A stretch of 64,000 nt of DNA from assembly GCF_030160075.1 (NCBI RefSeq), contig NZ_BSNQ01000009.1, forward strand, positions 368,295-432,294. Reading direction: 5' to 3'. The stretch is from Dyella lipolytica. Its GTDB lineage: Bacteria; Pseudomonadota; Gammaproteobacteria; Xanthomonadales; Rhodanobacteraceae. Every line of letters starts with the position of its first letter. Position 1 is the stretch's first letter. Shown here piece after piece: positions 34,408 through 43,425 of the stretch. The notes under the pieces are model-generated. The model did not search any database and was not told where the DNA came from. It worked only from the letters and a program-made list of their open reading frames with translations. Position numbers and translations under genes: made by a program.

Positions 34408-34417
34408 GAACTTCGCC

Positions 34418-35737
34418 TCACTGTGATTTCAGCTGCCACGAAGGCTGCACGCGCGCGGCGCGCCACGCTGGATAAATCGCGGCAACGACCGTCGCAAAAA
34501 TCGATACCAGCAATGTCAACCCGATCAGACTGACATTGGTATGGGCGAGCCTTGCTATCTCCGGCTCGAACAGGAGATCCGTGCTGAGCACGCCCGCCGC
34601 CGTGAGCGCCAAGCCGAGCACGCCGCCAGCCACACCCACCATCACCGCCTCGGCGATGAACTGCCGATAGATCGCGCCGCGCGATGCCCCCAGCGCACGA
34701 CGTACGCCAATCTCTCCCGCACGACGCATGATCTTGGCCAGCAACAAGCCGATCGTATTGACCAGACACACCAGCAAGAAGCCTGCCGCCACCAGTAAGG
34801 AGACTTTGGCTTCCGGGGGCACCACGCCTTCGTGATCCAGCCAATCCGTCAAATCGAACAACCCCACATGGCTAACCCAATGAAACCTGCCACTGCTCTG
34901 TTGTTGTGCCGCGTAACCACTGAGGAACTCGCTATAACGCTGCACCGCCGCCGCGTCCGGCAACTCGACCCATAGCGACACCCACACGCACTCCGATTGC
35001 AGCCACCCGTCCCAACCGGGCGCCATCGGTTTGGACGAACCGGAACAGCTGTTATTGCCATTGGTATCCATGTGCAGGTCCACCGCACGCGTAAAAGGCA
35101 AGTAGAAATCGGGCGTGTCGGCAAAACCAGAACCATTGTTGACGTCATAGAACCGCGGCTGTGGGTTCCAGTCATCGATGACACCGACGATGCGATAGTC
35201 ATGACCATTTAGATCGAGCATGCGACCGACACTGTTCGCACCGCTAAACAGTTTCTGATTGAGTTGGCTGCCGATGATGATCACATTGGCGCGTTGCTGA
35301 TCGTCGCTATCGTTCCAGCTACCGCCGTATGCAAAGCGCGCCTCGAACATCGGAAAGAAATCCGCGTAGGCGGCGTAACCATTCGCCGTGAAAGCCCGAT
35401 GCGCACCATCCTGCGGCACCACATTGTCGACCACCGGATAGATGGCTGTCTGGCGTTTCCCTACACGGGCGCGCATCAAGGCCATGGCATCCCTATAGGT
35501 CAGGGCGTCGGGCAGATGGTTGCGGGTCGAACCATTCTGCGGGCCCAGATTGTCGATTTGCGGAACGAACAGTTGCGCCGACTTATCCGGCAGCGGATCG
35601 CCCGATACGGCGCGGAACACCGCGTACGTCGTCATCGACGCAGCCACGCCCACCCCCATGATCAGCACCATCAGCGCAGTCAGTCCCGGACTTCGCCTGA
35701 AGCTGTGCAGAGCAAGCTGGAAGTAATAACCGAGCAT
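34418..35737 (-). CDS. FtsX/MacB-type ABC transporter permease (first of pair)
   Basis: 439 residues from ATG 35737 (AGGAG upstream); ATGs further upstream lack ribosome sites. An N-terminal helix (LTALMVLIMGVGVAASMTTY), a periplasmic domain with YPVVDNVVPQDGAHRAFTAN and VIIIGSQLNQKLFSGANSVG, and an FtsX domain with AKIMRRAGEIGVRRALGASR. It matches MacB-like permeases that span envelope processes rather than import. A LytTR-type direct repeat lies 117 bases upstream, oriented toward it. Confidence 0.85.
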   Translation of the reverse strand: MLGYYFQLALHSFRRSPGLTALMVLIMGVGVAASMTTYAVFRAVSGDPLPDKSAQLFVPQIDNLGPQNGSTRNHLPDALTYRDAMALMRARVGKRQTAIYPVVDNVVPQDGAHRAFTANGYAAYADFFPMFEARFAYGGSWNDSDDQQRANVIIIGSQLNQKLFSGANSVGRMLDLNGHDYRIVGVIDDWNPQPRFYDVNNGSGFADTPDFYLPFTRAVDLHMDTNGNNSCSGSSKPMAPGWDGWLQSECVWVSLWVELPDAAAVQRYSEFLSGYAAQQQSSGRFHWVSHVGLFDLTDWLDHEGVVPPEAKVSLLVAAGFLLVCLVNTIGLLLAKIMRRAGEIGVRRALGASRGAIYRQFIAEAVMVGVAGGVLGLALTAAGVLSTDLLFEPEIARLAHTNVSLIGLTLLVSIFATVVAAIYPAWRAARVQPSWQLKSQ

Positions 35738-35854
35738 GGGCTGGTCGCTCCTGGGTGACCCATCCGCCATCGGGAACGTGACGGCGCCACTCATACCCTG
35801 CCGTGGCGGCAGCAAAGCCGCATCGCTTTTGTGATGGCCGGCCGATGACGGGGG

Positions 35855-35883
35855 TTAGCGGTCTAGGGAGCGAGGCGAGCGGT
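35855..35883 (-). promoter_or_regulatory. LytTR (BtsR/YehT-like) direct-repeat operator ahead of the permease genes
   Basis: On the minus strand ACCGCTCG, 13 bases, ACCGCTAA. The half-site and 13-base spacer match the ACC(G/A)CT(C/T)A repeat known for BtsR/YehT. The first repeat begins on the last base of the regulator stop codon. The operator ends 117 bases before the permease ATG. Confidence 0.65.
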
Positions 35884-36638
35884 CAACGAAGCCCGAGGGC
35901 GACACGCGCAGCATTCCGGAATCGGCGACTCAGATCGAGGCGCGTACCGTCATGGAGAACGACCTCCGCGTGACCGTGGAACATCGTATGAACTTCGCGA
36001 ATACGATCCATGTTCACCACGATGCTTCGATGAATACGCAAAAAATGATTCGGATCCAGCGACTCGTACAGATGCCGCAGGGTCTCGCGATGCAGATACG
36101 TGTTGCTGCCGACATGGATGCGCACATAGTTGTCATCGGCGCGAATCCAATCGATATCCGCCACGGGTATCACCATGCTCCGTTCGGCCGCCTGTACGCT
36201 GATACGCTTCGCGTAGCTTCCATGACCATCGGCCGACGCATGCCGGCGATCGATCTGCAGCCCATACCAATGCTTCCGGACCCGGTCCATAGCCTGATCG
36301 AAACGCACCTGGTCGATCGGTTTCAGCACGTAGTCGATGGCGTTGGCGTCGAAAGCCTCCAGGGCGTGCTCCGCGAATGCGGTGGTGAACACCACCATCG
36401 GCAAAGGTTCGGGCGCGTGGCCATCGCGTAGCAAAGTGAAACCGTCGCCTCCTGGCATCTGGATATCGAGAAACAACAAATCGGGCGCCAACGCGGCCAT
36501 CGCCTGCATCACTTCCTGGACGTTTCCGCACTCGCCGACCACATCGATATCCGTGTGCGACGCCAGCGCCTGCCGCACCGCTACACGCGCCAGAATCTCG
36601 TCGTCGACCAGCAACGCGCGGATCTTTGGCGTCGTCAT
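35883..36638 (-). CDS. LytTR-family response regulator
   Basis: 251 residues from ATG 36638, whose ATGA overlaps the kinase stop. The receiver has LLVDDEILARVAV, the phospho-acceptor in DLLFLDIQMPGGDGF, FTTAFAEHAL and DYVLKPID. The C-terminal LytTR domain (about 150-250) has RSMVIPVADIDWIRADDNYV, HLYESLDPNHFLRIHRSIVV and LDLSRRFRN. LytTR domains bind direct repeats. Two such repeats flank this gene pair, so the permease genes and the NTF2-like gene are likely targets. Confidence 0.9.
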   Translation of the reverse strand: MTTPKIRALLVDDEILARVAVRQALASHTDIDVVGECGNVQEVMQAMAALAPDLLFLDIQMPGGDGFTLLRDGHAPEPLPMVVFTTAFAEHALEAFDANAIDYVLKPIDQVRFDQAMDRVRKHWYGLQIDRRHASADGHGSYAKRISVQAAERSMVIPVADIDWIRADDNYVRIHVGSNTYLHRETLRHLYESLDPNHFLRIHRSIVVNMDRIREVHTMFHGHAEVVLHDGTRLDLSRRFRNAARVALGLR

Positions 36639-37720
36639 GGGCTGCACTCGACATATGGAAAGCGCAACTCCACGCGCGTGCCACCATTGGATCTGCGCGA
36701 AAGATCCATCGTTGCGGCATCGCCGAACATAGCCCGCAACCGGGCTCGGGTATTGCTCAGGCCGACACCCTCGATAGGCCCGTTTTCCGGCAAGCCGAGT
36801 CCGTCGTCCTCCACGCTCAGATGCAGATCCCCGTCGATATGTCGCGCAAAAATATGCAACTCACCGCCATCGGTCTTGGTCAGCAAGCCGTGGCGCAATG
36901 CGTTTTCCACCAGCGGCTGCAAAATTAGACTGGGCACCATGGCGTTGCCAGTGTTACCCATATCCACATGGGTCACGAGGCGATCCTGAAACCGCACCTT
37001 CTGGATACCCAGATAGGATTCGAGGAATTGCATCTCTCGCGACAAAGGCACTTGCTGAGCATGGCGTTCTTCGAGGGTCAGCCGGAGAAAGTCGCTCAGC
37101 CGCGCAATCATCAGCTTCGCCTGCGGCGGATCGGCCAGCACCAGCGCCGAAATGGCATTGAGCGTATTGAATAGAAAATGGGGCTGCAATTGCATGCGCA
37201 GCACCTGCAGTTGCGACAGCGCGAGCTTGGTCTCGAGCTGAGAATTGCGGAGGCGTTCGTCCTTCAGCGAGTTGCGCGAGGCCATACCGCGCAACACCAC
37301 TAGCATGAGCCAGTAGGTAAGTAACGCCAAATGAAATTTGTAGATCGCTTCTGTGTGAAGCAGATCGGTGAAAGAGTAGACATGACCTTTCGGATTAGGG
37401 CCGCACCACCAGAAAAAAAACTGCAGCATGACCAGGCTCTGCAGAGTAGCGACCCCGATGCTGCACGGAACATGCAGCATCCAGAACCGCCGCCAATCCT
37501 GCGAACCCATGCGCCCCAGCCAAGCGACCAGCGGCGTCAAGAGCATCCAGAGATAGAAATCGATCAGGTTCCAAGACAGCGCGCGGTACCACGAAACCGG
37601 ATGCCCTTCGCTGATCGACCCCAGTACCGTACTTGCCGCGTACGAGAACGCGAGCATCGTCCAGAAGCCAAACGCAAGACTGACTACTTTCAGGTTGTGT
37701 GTGCGAGCAAGTTCGGTCAT
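36635..37720 (-). CDS. LytS/BtsS-like sensor histidine kinase (His_kinase family)
   Basis: 361 residues from ATG 37720. About four membrane helices occupy the first 150 residues, with no sizeable extracytoplasmic domain. The phospho-acceptor motif RMQLQPHFLFNTLNAISAL is that of the LytS class. The ATPase domain contains PSLILQPLVENALRHG and SVEDDGLGLPENGPIEGVGL. It is coupled to the LytTR regulator. The membrane-embedded sensor suggests detection of a change in the membrane or of a small hydrophobic ligand. Confidence 0.88.
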   Translation of the reverse strand: MTELARTHNLKVVSLAFGFWTMLAFSYAASTVLGSISEGHPVSWYRALSWNLIDFYLWMLLTPLVAWLGRMGSQDWRRFWMLHVPCSIGVATLQSLVMLQFFFWWCGPNPKGHVYSFTDLLHTEAIYKFHLALLTYWLMLVVLRGMASRNSLKDERLRNSQLETKLALSQLQVLRMQLQPHFLFNTLNAISALVLADPPQAKLMIARLSDFLRLTLEERHAQQVPLSREMQFLESYLGIQKVRFQDRLVTHVDMGNTGNAMVPSLILQPLVENALRHGLLTKTDGGELHIFARHIDGDLHLSVEDDGLGLPENGPIEGVGLSNTRARLRAMFGDAATMDLSRRSNGGTRVELRFPYVECSP

Positions 37721-37742
37721 TCCTCTCTCGCCTCGTCGTTGT

Positions 37743-37772
37743 CCGTCATGCTGGCGAAAGCTGGCATGACGG
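37743..37772. repeat. Small palindromic repeat in the kinase leader
   Basis: CCGTCATGC, 12 bases, GCATGACGG. The pattern with CGAAAG in the loop resembles common dispersed intergenic palindromes. It lies 22 bases upstream of the kinase ATG. Confidence 0.5.
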
Positions 37773-37883
37773 CATGTGCGTAGTGGCCGTAGTGTGCGGA
37801 CTCTACCTCCCATTGGGAAGTGTCAATTCCCACCACTACGTCTTGTCGAAACTCGCGATCGTTTCGCGGCTCTAGATGGGGTT

Positions 37884-37912
37884 ACCGCTAACCCTCCCGA
37901 TCCTACCGCTTA
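37884..37912 (+). promoter_or_regulatory. LytTR (BtsR/YehT-like) direct-repeat operator ahead of the NTF2-like gene
   Basis: ACCGCTAA, 13 bases, ACCGCTTA on the plus strand. The second copy matches ACC(G/A)CT(C/T)A exactly and the first differs at one base. It ends 94 bases before the NTF2-like ATG and is oriented toward it. GGGTTA/TAACCC flank the first copy. Confidence 0.65.
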
Positions 37913-38006
37913 CCCCAGGCCGCAGACGTTCATCACAAAGTACATGTCTCCTCCGTGTGTGTAGCCCACCATGGGCATACATCATCTTTTCCAACAGGAA
38001 TGCGCC

Positions 38007-38528
38007 ATGGCCGCTCTCGATTATCGCCGTTCGTTGTTCGGTGCCACCGTAGCCGCTGCGCTACTGGCTTATGCTGTTTTCCTTCCGCAATCCATTGACC
38101 TGCATGCGCAAGAATCGATGTCCGCATCGGCCGACGAAACTCAATTGTCCGAAGCGGGTGTGATGGCCGTCGACAATCACTGGAGCATCGCCGAATTGAC
38201 CGGCGACATGGACTATCTGAACAAGATGCTGCTTCCCGAATACCGCTCAGTGAACACTGACGGCACGGCGCACTCGAAGGCGGCCATCGTCGCGGGCGCG
38301 GCAAAGCGCAAGGGCACCGATATCGCCAAAGCGAAGCTCGAGTTTGCCACCTACCAAAAAGAACACCCGTTTGGCAGCGCCGTGGTCATTCATGGCAACA
38401 CGGCGATTGTGTCTTTCTACGATCCGGCACTTGGTCCGCAAAACGGCGTCAAGTCATCGGATGTCTTCGTCTACATTGATGGTCAGTGGCATGCGATATA
38501 CTCGCAGCACACCGGCGTTCATGGTTGA
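38007..38528 (+). CDS. Exported NTF2/SnoaL-like protein
   Basis: 173 residues from ATG 38007 (AGGA 8 bases upstream). A signal or anchor helix (SLFGATVAAALLAYAVFLPQ) is followed by an NTF2-like (DUF4440/SnoaL) domain: VMAVDNHWSIAELTGDMDYL, LPEYRSVNTDGTAHSKAAIV, FYDPALGPQNG, VFVYIDGQWHAIYSQHT. Such cone-shaped domains bind small ligands or catalyse simple reactions. It is divergent from the LytS/LytTR pair and has a LytTR operator in its promoter, so it is probably part of that regulon. Confidence 0.75.
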   Translation: MAALDYRRSLFGATVAAALLAYAVFLPQSIDLHAQESMSASADETQLSEAGVMAVDNHWSIAELTGDMDYLNKMLLPEYRSVNTDGTAHSKAAIVAGAAKRKGTDIAKAKLEFATYQKEHPFGSAVVIHGNTAIVSFYDPALGPQNGVKSSDVFVYIDGQWHAIYSQHTGVHG

Positions 38529-38540
38529 TCGAAGGCATCT

Positions 38541-38571
38541 CCCGTCGTCCCGACCAGCGCGGGACGACGGG
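38541..38571. terminator. Strong stem-loop between convergent genes
   Basis: CCCGTCGTCCCG, 7-base loop, CGGGACGACGGG: a perfect 12-base-pair stem 12 bases after the NTF2-like stop. No T run; it may be a dispersed palindrome serving as a terminator. Confidence 0.45.
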
Positions 38572-38604
38572 CCCTAGATAGCTGCAGCAAGCCAGGGCAA
38601 CGCG

Positions 38605-40209
38605 TTAGCGGGCCTGCAACGCCTCCACCACACCGAGACGCTGCATGTCCTGCAGCAACAACTGCACATCGCCCATCTGTTTCGGCGTCAGCTGCCGCGA
38701 AACCTGGGCGATCAATTTGTTCCGGTTAGCGACAGTCGCGTCGCTTAGCGCAGACGAGAGGCTCACGACGTTCGTCGAATGCACGCATAACGCGTAGGTA
38801 ACGACGAGGTCTTTAGTCACACCCAGCCCGTTTGCATACATCAGGCCGAGATTGAATTGCGCCGTTGGATTTTCCTGCTCGGCACCTAAGCGAAACAACG
38901 CGATGGCGCGCGCGTAATCCCGCGGCACGCTCAGGCCTTTGACATACATCATCCCAAGATTGGTCTGCGCGGTGGCGTTACCTTGATCGGCGCTTTTTTG
39001 GAACCACTCGATGGCTTGGGCATAGTCTTTGGATCTGCCTTCGCCATTGAGGTACATGGTGCCAAGATTGGCCTGCGCCTGAGCATTCCCCTGCGCCGCG
39101 GATTTGTTGTACCACGCAAAGGCATCGGCATAGCTCTGCGGCACACCGCGGCCCTTGCTATACATCGTGCCCAAGTTGACCTGAGCGCCGGAGTCATTCT
39201 GGTCCGCGGCCTTTTGGAACCACGAGAGAGCTTGAGCGTAGTCTTGTGGTACGCCGTAGCCCATGTCGTACATCTCGCCCAGATTAGATTCTGCGCTGGC
39301 ATTACCCTGGTCGGCGGCCTTGCGATACCACTGCACTGACTCGCCGAAGTCCTGTGCCACACCATGGCCATGGTTGTACATGGCACCTAAGTTGTTTTGC
39401 GCGTTGGCGTTCCCTTGATTGGCGGATTCGCGATACAAGGTCACCGCTTCCGCGTAATTCTGCTGTACTCCGATGCCTTGGTCGTAGGCCCTCCCAAGGT
39501 TGTACTGCGCCCATGCGTCGCCTTGCGCGGCCGCTTCGCGATACAAGTCGGCCGCTTTCACCGGATCCTTTGGCACGCCATTGCCGTTGGCATACATCAC
39601 GCCAAGATTGGTTTGTGCTTTAGTGCTGCCCTTCGCCACCGCCTGGTTGTACCAGCGCAGGGCCTGGCCATAATCCTGCGGCACGCCCAAACCGTTTTGA
39701 TACATCTGCCCGAGGTTGGCTTGCGCCGTCGAGTCGCCCTTCTCCGCTGCGTTGCCAAACAGGCTGAGAGCCTGGTTATAGTCCTTCGGCACGCCCTGGC
39801 CGGTTTCATACATCAAGCCCAGGTTGTTCTGCGCAACGGTATTGCCCTGCGCAGCAGCCTTGCCGTACCAAAGGGCGGCCTGAGCAAAGTCGCGGGGCAC
39901 GCCTTCACCATGCGCGTAGATAAAGCCGAGTCGGGTCTGCGCGTTGGCATCCCCTTGCGCTGCCGCAAGACCGAACCAATGCGCAGCCTGTGCTGCGTCC
40001 TGTGGCACGCCGTGACCTTGGGCGTACATCAAACCGAGGTCATATTGCGCAACTTTGTTTCCGCGCTCGGCCAGCGGCGTGAATTCCGCCACGGCAACGG
40101 CGTAATTACCCTCTTTGGCCGCAAGAACACCTTTTTGAACATCCGCAGCAATGACGACGTTGCACGCCAACAGCAACACGCCGCCAAGGCATGTACTCCA
40201 TCCTTTCAT
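38605..40209 (-). CDS. Exported Sel1-like repeat protein
   Basis: 534 residues with a signal peptide (CLGGVLLLACNVVIAA); LLAC could also be a lipobox. The body is about twelve consecutive 36-residue Sel1 repeats, each with the pattern AQxNLGxMYxxGxGVPxDYxxA. A short helical tail follows (SDATVANRNKLIAQVSRQLT). Sel1 repeats form a solenoid for protein contacts and in bacteria often assist envelope or signalling complexes. It stands alone, so no partner can be inferred. Confidence 0.9.
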   Translation of the reverse strand: MKGWSTCLGGVLLLACNVVIAADVQKGVLAAKEGNYAVAVAEFTPLAERGNKVAQYDLGLMYAQGHGVPQDAAQAAHWFGLAAAQGDANAQTRLGFIYAHGEGVPRDFAQAALWYGKAAAQGNTVAQNNLGLMYETGQGVPKDYNQALSLFGNAAEKGDSTAQANLGQMYQNGLGVPQDYGQALRWYNQAVAKGSTKAQTNLGVMYANGNGVPKDPVKAADLYREAAAQGDAWAQYNLGRAYDQGIGVQQNYAEAVTLYRESANQGNANAQNNLGAMYNHGHGVAQDFGESVQWYRKAADQGNASAESNLGEMYDMGYGVPQDYAQALSWFQKAADQNDSGAQVNLGTMYSKGRGVPQSYADAFAWYNKSAAQGNAQAQANLGTMYLNGEGRSKDYAQAIEWFQKSADQGNATAQTNLGMMYVKGLSVPRDYARAIALFRLGAEQENPTAQFNLGLMYANGLGVTKDLVVTYALCVHSTNVVSLSSALSDATVANRNKLIAQVSRQLTPKQMGDVQLLLQDMQRLGVVEALQAR

Positions 40210-40328
40210 GATTGTCCCCTGTTTACTGAACCACCCTGACGTCAGCGATGCGGGCTATGCAATCGCGTCACCCGCTAACCTTAGCGTATGACCGTCCCTT
40301 GATTTATGCCACAGGAAACGCTCTGCCG

Positions 40329-41030
40329 CTAAGTATCCGCGGTGAGCAGCGCTATTTCCGCCGCTTTACGGGCATGAATGCTGGTGGTGTCGAAAAGCGG
40401 AACCGCCGAATCGCGTTGATCGACCAACAACGCGATTTCGGTACAACCCAGAATGATGGCCTGTGCGCCGCGAGCGATGAGATCGGCCATCACGCGTCGG
40501 TACGCCTCACGCGAGTCGTCAAGGATTTTCCCCAGGCACAATTCCTCATAGATCACGCGATGGACGGTTTCGCGGGCGTGCGGTTCCGGCGTCAGCACCG
40601 TCAACCCATGCTGTCGCAGGCGATCGGCATAGAACGCCTGCTCCATGGTGAACCGGGTTCCCAGCAGGCCGACGGTGTCGAATCCTGCGGACGCAATTTC
40701 CGCAGCGGTGGCATCCACGACGTGCAGCAACGGAATGTGCACGGCAGCTTCGATCGCCGGAGCCACTTTGTGCATCGTGTTGGTGCACAAAACCAATAAA
40801 TCGGCACCGGCCGATTCAAGCTTGCGCGCGGCCTCCGCCAATATATGGCCGGACGTTTCCCAGTCGCCGATGCGTTGCAGTTGCTCGATCTCATGGAAAT
40901 CGACGCTGTACAGAACGATCTTTGCCGAATGCAGACCACCCAGGCGCGCCTTGACCGCCTCGTTGATAAGACGGTAGTAGGGAACGGTGGATTCCCAGCT
41001 CATGCCGCCGATAAGGCCAATTGTTTTCAT
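40329..41030 (-). CDS. Aspartate/glutamate racemase family protein
   Basis: 233 residues. MKTIGLIGGMSWESTVPYYR opens the protein. The two catalytic cysteines are in LVLCTNTMHKVAP (near 82) and ILGCTEIALLVDQ (near 197), the normal pair for the cofactor-independent racemase family. This EC 5.1.1.13-like branch (YgeA/RacD) acts on aspartate or has broader specificity. Single gene. Confidence 0.87.
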   Translation of the reverse strand: MKTIGLIGGMSWESTVPYYRLINEAVKARLGGLHSAKIVLYSVDFHEIEQLQRIGDWETSGHILAEAARKLESAGADLLVLCTNTMHKVAPAIEAAVHIPLLHVVDATAAEIASAGFDTVGLLGTRFTMEQAFYADRLRQHGLTVLTPEPHARETVHRVIYEELCLGKILDDSREAYRRVMADLIARGAQAIILGCTEIALLVDQRDSAVPLFDTTSIHARKAAEIALLTADT

Positions 41031-41256
41031 CGTTCATCCTTGAAGGGTACGGGCCGTTATGGACGGCCAAGGGGCGTACATCATGCATCGCTTCACAGAC
41101 CAAAAGCGACAGGAATCGTACCAAAACTGGCACAAATTGCCGTATGACTTAAGTTTTTCCGATACCTGCCGATAACCCTGTTGGACCTTGCCATCCCGAG
41201 GCCCAACGGTGAATTCAGGATCGCCTAGCCATGGCGGCCACTGCCCGGGGACCTGC

Positions 41257-41862
41257 ATGATCAGCACTCGGCCAAACCTCGCTTATCTCAAAGCTGCCTG
41301 GGCGGCGCACGCCAGCATCAGTGCCGAGAACTGTAAGCAGAGCTACGAGGAAGCAGGCATCAGCTTCGAGCGCGTCAACCATTCCTGGATCGTCCGCAAG
41401 GACGACACCCAAGTCTCTACCATGCCACTGCGCTATACCCGGCAGGACCTGCGTATGGGCTTTCTGGGCAGGATTGAAATGGAGGCGCGCAAGGCCGCCG
41501 CCGATATCGAGGCGGTTTTGTTGCGCGATCTGGATTTGCCTGACGATCACACGATCAGCGTGGAACTTGAGCAATCCATGCGCCAACTGCGCCGCAATGG
41601 CAGTCGCGCCCTGATCATCCTGATTGGGCCGGCGATGCTCACCGACACCCCCGAACAGATCTACGTAGAAATGCATGCGTTTCTCGATGCACCCAGGGCG
41701 TGTCTCTACGCACGCCGGGGCACGGAGGACCTTCTCGCGAATGCTTCCAAACGCGAGCGCCATCCGCGAGCAACCACCTATATCGAACTTGCCCAGATGG
41801 TGGCGGCGACCCTCAATACCGCCATGAACGCGGCAGTTTCAGCAGGGCTCGCTACGTATTAA
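41257..41862 (+). CDS. Protein of unknown function
   Basis: 201 residues from ATG 41257 (GGGGA upstream); an earlier in-frame ATG at 41188 has no ribosome site. It appears soluble and mixed alpha/beta, with VELEQSMRQLRRNGSRALII near the middle and a helical end (AQMVAATLNTAMNAAVSA). There is no signal peptide, and I recognise no domain. It lies between the racemase (divergent) and a porin gene. Confidence 0.55.
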   Translation: MISTRPNLAYLKAAWAAHASISAENCKQSYEEAGISFERVNHSWIVRKDDTQVSTMPLRYTRQDLRMGFLGRIEMEARKAAADIEAVLLRDLDLPDDHTISVELEQSMRQLRRNGSRALIILIGPAMLTDTPEQIYVEMHAFLDAPRACLYARRGTEDLLANASKRERHPRATTYIELAQMVAATLNTAMNAAVSAGLATY

Positions 41863-41940
41863 AAAATCAAACTGACACTCTTATCGCGGTAGCATCGTCG
41901 CCGTGAACGTCAACAGCGTATGCGGCGGACGGAGGCGACG

Positions 41941-43389
41941 ATGCGTTGCGCGATGCTAATCGTGTCACTGATGGGCTTGACCGGGATATCCGGATTCGTT
42001 CCGGCCGCTGCCGATGCTGCGCAGGGAACGCCCGCGCCTTTGCAAAGCGCCCATTGTGCGCAAAGCATCTTCAAGCGCCTCGGTGCCGCGTATCGTGAAG
42101 ATGCACAACCACCTGATCCGAATAGCCCCGCCCCAGCGCGAAGAGGCATGAGTGCACCCTTGGATTCGCCCGCCTTCCCATCGGCCGAGTGGCAACTGGG
42201 CGGAGCCAGCTTTCCCATTGGCGCACCGGATGAGAATTCGCAGTATCCCTTGGAAAAAGCCGTGGGATGCACGGCGCTTGGGCAATGGATGCAGAAACAT
42301 CGCATCGAGGCTTTCGGATGGGTGAACGTGGCGGGAAATATCAGCAGCTCCAATTTCACCAACTTTCCGCTTTCGTACCAGGTGCGTCCGAACCGCGTCG
42401 AGTTCAATCAAGTGGTCTTCAATATTCAGCGGATCGTGGACACCGTACAAACCGATCATGTCGATTGGGGCTTCAACGTTTCCACGCTATACGGTTACGA
42501 CTATCACTTCACCACGATGAAGGGAGTGTTCAGCAACCAACTACTGAACAACTCGGTGCCGAATACGCAACTTCCGGGCCACATCTATGGCATCGATCCC
42601 ATGTTGTTCTACGCGGACCTTTACGTACCTTGGGTTGCCGAGGGCATGGTGATCCGGTTCGGCCGTTGGCTATCGTTGCCGGATATCGAGGCGCAGTTTT
42701 CTCCGAACAACTACCTGGTAACGCATTCCATCCTTTACACCGCCGATCCATATACCCAAATGGGTGTGTTGACGACCACACGCCTCAACGCGCAATGGAC
42801 CGTGCAAGTCGGACTGCACGGTAGCGACGACACTGCGGTCTGGAATCGCAGCGCGCGACCCACGTTTCAGGCTTGCGTTCGCTGGGTGTCGTCCAGCAAC
42901 AACGACATGCTGTACCCATGCATCAACAGCGTGAATGGCGACAACTACAACTACGACAACCTGCAAATGTATGTGGCGACATGGGGCCATCGTTTCAGCC
43001 AGCGCTTCCACATGCTTACCGAAGCGTATGAGATGTACGCTCGCGGCATCCCCGGCTATGGTCCGGGTGGCGCGCCGGGGATGGCCGGATCTTCACCTTT
43101 TCCGGGCACGGCTGGCGAGTTTGGCATCGTCAATTATCTGAACTTCGAGCTGGACACGAACAACATGCTGTCCTTCCGCAATGAGTTCTACAACGACGAG
43201 AAAGGGCAGCGCACGGGCTACGCCACGCGCTACAGCGAGCACACGCTTGGACTCACGCACTGGGTATCCCAAGATCTCGAGATTCGCCCCGAACTGCGCT
43301 ATGACCACTCGTATGACGAAGCCGCTTTTGACAGGGGCAAACGCGACTACCAGGTTGTCGCTTTGATCGATGCCATCCTGCATTACTGA
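41941..43389 (+). CDS. Outer-membrane porin-like beta-barrel protein (BBP2/OmpL-like)
   Basis: 482 residues from ATG 41941 (GGAGG 5 bases upstream). A signal peptide (MLIVSLMGLTGISGFVPAAADA) is followed by a proline-rich N-terminal segment of about 80 residues. Then comes a barrel with alternating aromatic strands (RIEAFGWVNVAGNISSSNFT, MVIRFGRWLSLPDIEAQFSP, LEIRPELRYDHSYDE) and the terminal aromatic residue of outer-membrane proteins (ILHY). It resembles the putative beta-barrel porin-2 family, and the likely role is diffusion of small solutes. It converges with the ClpP-fold gene. Confidence 0.78.
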   Translation: MRCAMLIVSLMGLTGISGFVPAAADAAQGTPAPLQSAHCAQSIFKRLGAAYREDAQPPDPNSPAPARRGMSAPLDSPAFPSAEWQLGGASFPIGAPDENSQYPLEKAVGCTALGQWMQKHRIEAFGWVNVAGNISSSNFTNFPLSYQVRPNRVEFNQVVFNIQRIVDTVQTDHVDWGFNVSTLYGYDYHFTTMKGVFSNQLLNNSVPNTQLPGHIYGIDPMLFYADLYVPWVAEGMVIRFGRWLSLPDIEAQFSPNNYLVTHSILYTADPYTQMGVLTTTRLNAQWTVQVGLHGSDDTAVWNRSARPTFQACVRWVSSSNNDMLYPCINSVNGDNYNYDNLQMYVATWGHRFSQRFHMLTEAYEMYARGIPGYGPGGAPGMAGSSPFPGTAGEFGIVNYLNFELDTNNMLSFRNEFYNDEKGQRTGYATRYSEHTLGLTHWVSQDLEIRPELRYDHSYDEAAFDRGKRDYQVVALIDAILHY

Positions 43390-43425
43390 TACGCAGGTCG
43401 CTGTCGTAAACGCTACCCGTGCGTG

